This document shows positions 62,221 through 64,000 of a DNA stretch of 64,000 nucleotides, in pieces; the stretch's first letter is position 1; every line of letters starts with the position of its first letter. The translations under genes were made by a program, and so were the position numbers. This stretch comes from Haploplasma axanthum (GTDB lineage: Bacteria; Bacillota_I; Bacilli_A; Acholeplasmatales; Acholeplasmataceae), in NCBI RefSeq assembly GCF_900660745.1, contig NZ_LR215048.1, forward strand, positions 1,178,001 through 1,242,000. The letters are read 5' to 3'. The notes below the pieces were generated by a model that saw only the letters and a list, made by a program, of their open reading frames with translations, did not search any database and was not told the origin of the DNA.

Positions 62221-63121
62221 TTACATCTTTAAAGTATAAGGGCAATTCTGTCTCAAAGGACATTTGCTCTTTTTTTATTGGATGCATAAAACTAATTTTA
62301 TATGCATGTAAGAATTGACCACTCTTCCCAAATGCTTTTTTAGGTCCATATGTTTGGTCACCTAGTATTGGATGGCCTATTTTTGACATATGAACACGAA
62401 TTTGATGAGTTCTTCCCGTTTCTAGTTCAACATCAACTAAAGAGTGATTTAAGTATTGTTCTAAAACTTTAAAATGTGTAACAGCATTTCTTCCACCTTC
62501 AAGTGCTGCCATTTTTATTCTGTTGCTTGGATCACGTTTTATTGGCATATTGATTGTTCCAGTTGAATTTTCGAAAGTTCCATAAACAATAGCATAATAT
62601 CCTCTAACAACTTTATGTTTACTAATATCTTTAGCTAATTCTTTGTGCGCCTCATCTGATTTAGCAACTATCATTAATCCACTTGTATCTTTATCTAATC
62701 TATGAACTATTCCAGGTCTATTTTTCCCATTAATTGTACTTAATTTATCTACTTGATAAACTAATCCATTAATAAGTGTAACACCTTTGTATGAACTAGC
62801 CGGATGTACAACTAAATCCTTTGGCTTATTAACAACTAATAAATCATCATCCTCGTAGATAATATCAAGATTTAAATTAACTTTTTCAATCGAATCATCA
62901 ATAACTGGTGCAACTTCTATTTCAGTCATTAATATTTCATCATTTTCTCTTAATATATATCCAGTTTTGACTTTTTCGTTATTAACTAAGACATCACTTG
63001 ATTTAATCATTGTTTGAATTTTATTACGGCTTAAATCCGGAAATTTATTTAATAAGACAATATCTAATCTCAAACCAATATCTTCATTATTCAGTTGTAA
63101 TTTCTTCAATGTTTTTTCCAT
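62204..63121 (-). CDS. rluD: RluD-family 23S rRNA pseudouridine synthase
   Basis: 305 residues: N-terminal S4 domain (about 15-75) and RsuA/RluA-type catalytic domain with catalytic Asp in VHRLDKDTSGLMIVAK (about 143), LETGRTHQIRVHM and HPILGDQTYG. Matches Bacillus YlyB. Which uridines it modifies is not certain from sequence. The start overlaps lspA by 35 bases, and lspA-rluD is a conserved pair. Confidence 0.92.
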   Translation of the reverse strand: MEKTLKKLQLNNEDIGLRLDIVLLNKFPDLSRNKIQTMIKSSDVLVNNEKVKTGYILRENDEILMTEIEVAPVIDDSIEKVNLNLDIIYEDDDLLVVNKPKDLVVHPASSYKGVTLINGLVYQVDKLSTINGKNRPGIVHRLDKDTSGLMIVAKSDEAHKELAKDISKHKVVRGYYAIVYGTFENSTGTINMPIKRDPSNRIKMAALEGGRNAVTHFKVLEQYLNHSLVDVELETGRTHQIRVHMSKIGHPILGDQTYGPKKAFGKSGQFLHAYKISFMHPIKKEQMSFETELPLYFKDVIKDLV

Positions 63122-63617
63122 TTTCTTTTTCTCTTTTTCCTTCTAAAAACAGTATATCAATAATAAATAATACAATAGCAACATTCATATAAACATCCGC
63201 TACATTAAATATAAATGGTGCAATACCAACTTTACTTAAAATATTATTTAAAATTGGCATATTAATCATATCAACTACTCCACCATCTCTAAAAAGTCTA
63301 TCAATTGCATTTCCAAATGTTCCAGCAATTAACAAAACAACTGAGAGTGAATATACTCTTTTTTTCTTAAAATCTATATGTGTAAATAAGTATCCAAAGA
63401 TACATAAAGCAACAATTGTTATTATTGCAAACAATGATTGTTTTCCATTTAACATTCCAAATGATGCACCTCTATTAATAATATAATGGAACTCAAAAAC
63501 ATTTGGAATTATTATTTTCATATAAGATTCATTTCCACCTGAAGCTAAAATGCTTACTAGTTTTATGATTTGATCAAATCCAATTAATCCAAAGATCAAT
63601 AAATAACCTAATAACAT
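63087..63617 (-). CDS. lspA: Lipoprotein signal peptidase (signal peptidase II)
   Basis: Aspartic membrane protease that cleaves prolipoproteins before the lipidated cysteine. 176 residues with four helices; catalytic aspartates in GNAIDRLFRDGGVVD and FNVADVYMN. The C-terminal tail is longer and more charged than usual because it overlaps rluD. Processes the lipoproteins encoded here, such as MetQ and the FMN- and S41-lipoproteins. AGGAGG before the ATG. Confidence 0.95.
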   Translation of the reverse strand: MLLGYLLIFGLIGFDQIIKLVSILASGGNESYMKIIIPNVFEFHYIINRGASFGMLNGKQSLFAIITIVALCIFGYLFTHIDFKKKRVYSLSVVLLIAGTFGNAIDRLFRDGGVVDMINMPILNNILSKVGIAPFIFNVADVYMNVAIVLFIIDILFLEGKREKENGKNIEEITTE

Positions 63618-63626
63618 ACTAACCTC

Positions 63627-63977
63627 CTACAATAAACTCATAACAACAGCAGTAAATATCACAAGAATACTAGCTGTTAAAATGGAGTCAAATATAATAA
63701 GCAATTTAAAATTCATTTGTTCTAGTCTTTCATAATATGTTCTAATAACTTTAATATAAATAAACTGATACGTAAATGAAAAACAAATAACTAAAATAAA
63801 TATTATAATTTTTAATAAAATAATTAATGAATCAAAGATAAATAGATTATAAACTAATAACACAGGTATTAAATAAATAACTAAATTAATAGCAATTGAC
63901 CATATAGTCGCTAGTAAAACATCTTTTGTCGTTGTTGTTGAATCCATTTTAGTTTTTAGAGTTTTATATTCACTCAT
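63627..63977 (-). CDS. Small membrane protein of unknown function
   Basis: 116 residues with about four hydrophobic segments (about 20-42, 45-62, 52-72, 91-115) after a short polar N-terminus rich in Thr (MDSTTTTKD). No family recognised. No Shine-Dalgarno is visible in the 23 bases left before the window edge, so the start could lie further upstream. It precedes lspA by 9 bases and is probably in the same transcript. Confidence 0.6.
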   Translation of the reverse strand: MSEYKTLKTKMDSTTTTKDVLLATIWSIAINLVIYLIPVLLVYNLFIFDSLIILLKIIIFILVICFSFTYQFIYIKVIRTYYERLEQMNFKLLIIFDSILTASILVIFTAVVMSLL

Positions 63978-64000
63978 TAAATAAGATAATTTTTTAATCA

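Noticed and set aside
1-64000. CRISPR array or tRNA genes
   Set aside because: No series of evenly spaced direct repeats and no tRNA cloverleaf with TTCGAAT-like T loop was seen on either strand.

Overview
The window is a 64 kb, strongly A+T-rich chromosomal segment from a low-G+C Gram-positive-derived bacterium. TGA is used as a stop codon, so this is not the Mycoplasma/Spiroplasma code. Gene content (ribosomal-processing protease Prp next to an N-terminally extended L27, RuvAB-QueA, DarA, RNase HIII, YtqAB-type enzymes, yybP-ykoY riboswitch, several lipoproteins plus LspA) points to Bacillota/Mollicutes relatives such as Acholeplasma, Izemoplasma or Haloplasma-like lineages. The genus cannot be fixed from the sequence alone. 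No tRNA gene and no CRISPR array was seen.

Layout: 1-4003 holds a cut-off GNAT acetyltransferase, valS and folC. 4046-6266 (minus) is a metQ-metI-metN methionine importer. 6413-10427 holds radC, a DUF697 membrane protein, rplU-prp-rpmA and obgE. 10441-17127 is an accessory island: an ISL3-type element, a 1191-residue coiled-coil protein gene, and an IS110-type element with a candidate bridge RNA. 17290-25745 is a long co-directional run: ruvA, ruvB, queA, a membrane-anchored EIIB-like protein, trmB, an M42 peptidase, an aldo/keto reductase, an ECF S component, coaX and an M24 peptidase. 25769-28457 is a compact accessory operon (secreted beta-rich protein, anchored partner, ABC ATPase, six-helix permease). 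28459-30401 (minus) is natAB. 30402-31989 is 1.6 kb without any credible ORF.

31990-38176 holds an asparaginase, then deoB, xerD, hemW and lepA on the minus strand. 38286-43303 holds a PplA-like FMN-binding lipoprotein made of a near-perfect internal duplication, a YtqA/YtqB (MnmL/MnmM) tRNA-modification pair and an S41-protease lipoprotein. 43347-45997 (minus) holds two CNNM/CorC-type CBS proteins and a possible 42-residue membrane peptide. Two near-identical 1530-bp IS1202/ISNCY-type elements lie at 46063-47592 and 53794-55323. Between them are a Mn-riboswitch-controlled P-type ATPase, rnpB, pnp and rpsO. 55327-63977 holds darA, ribF, truB, a DUF1304 protein, a nitroreductase, trxA, mutS2, rnhC, rluD, lspA and an unknown membrane protein.

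Most notable observations: (i) an IS110 upstream RNA whose two loops carry words matching the element's right end and its right flank, meeting on a shared GT, as expected for a bridge RNA; (ii) two genes (ribF and the coiled-coil gene) whose only Shine-Dalgarno sequence is separated from the start codon by a hairpin that would bring the two together; (iii) the secreted-protein/ABC operon at 25.8-28.4 kb; (iv) both IS1202-type copies inserted flush against the -35 hexamer of a minus-strand promoter, with target duplications of different length (16 and 28 bp).
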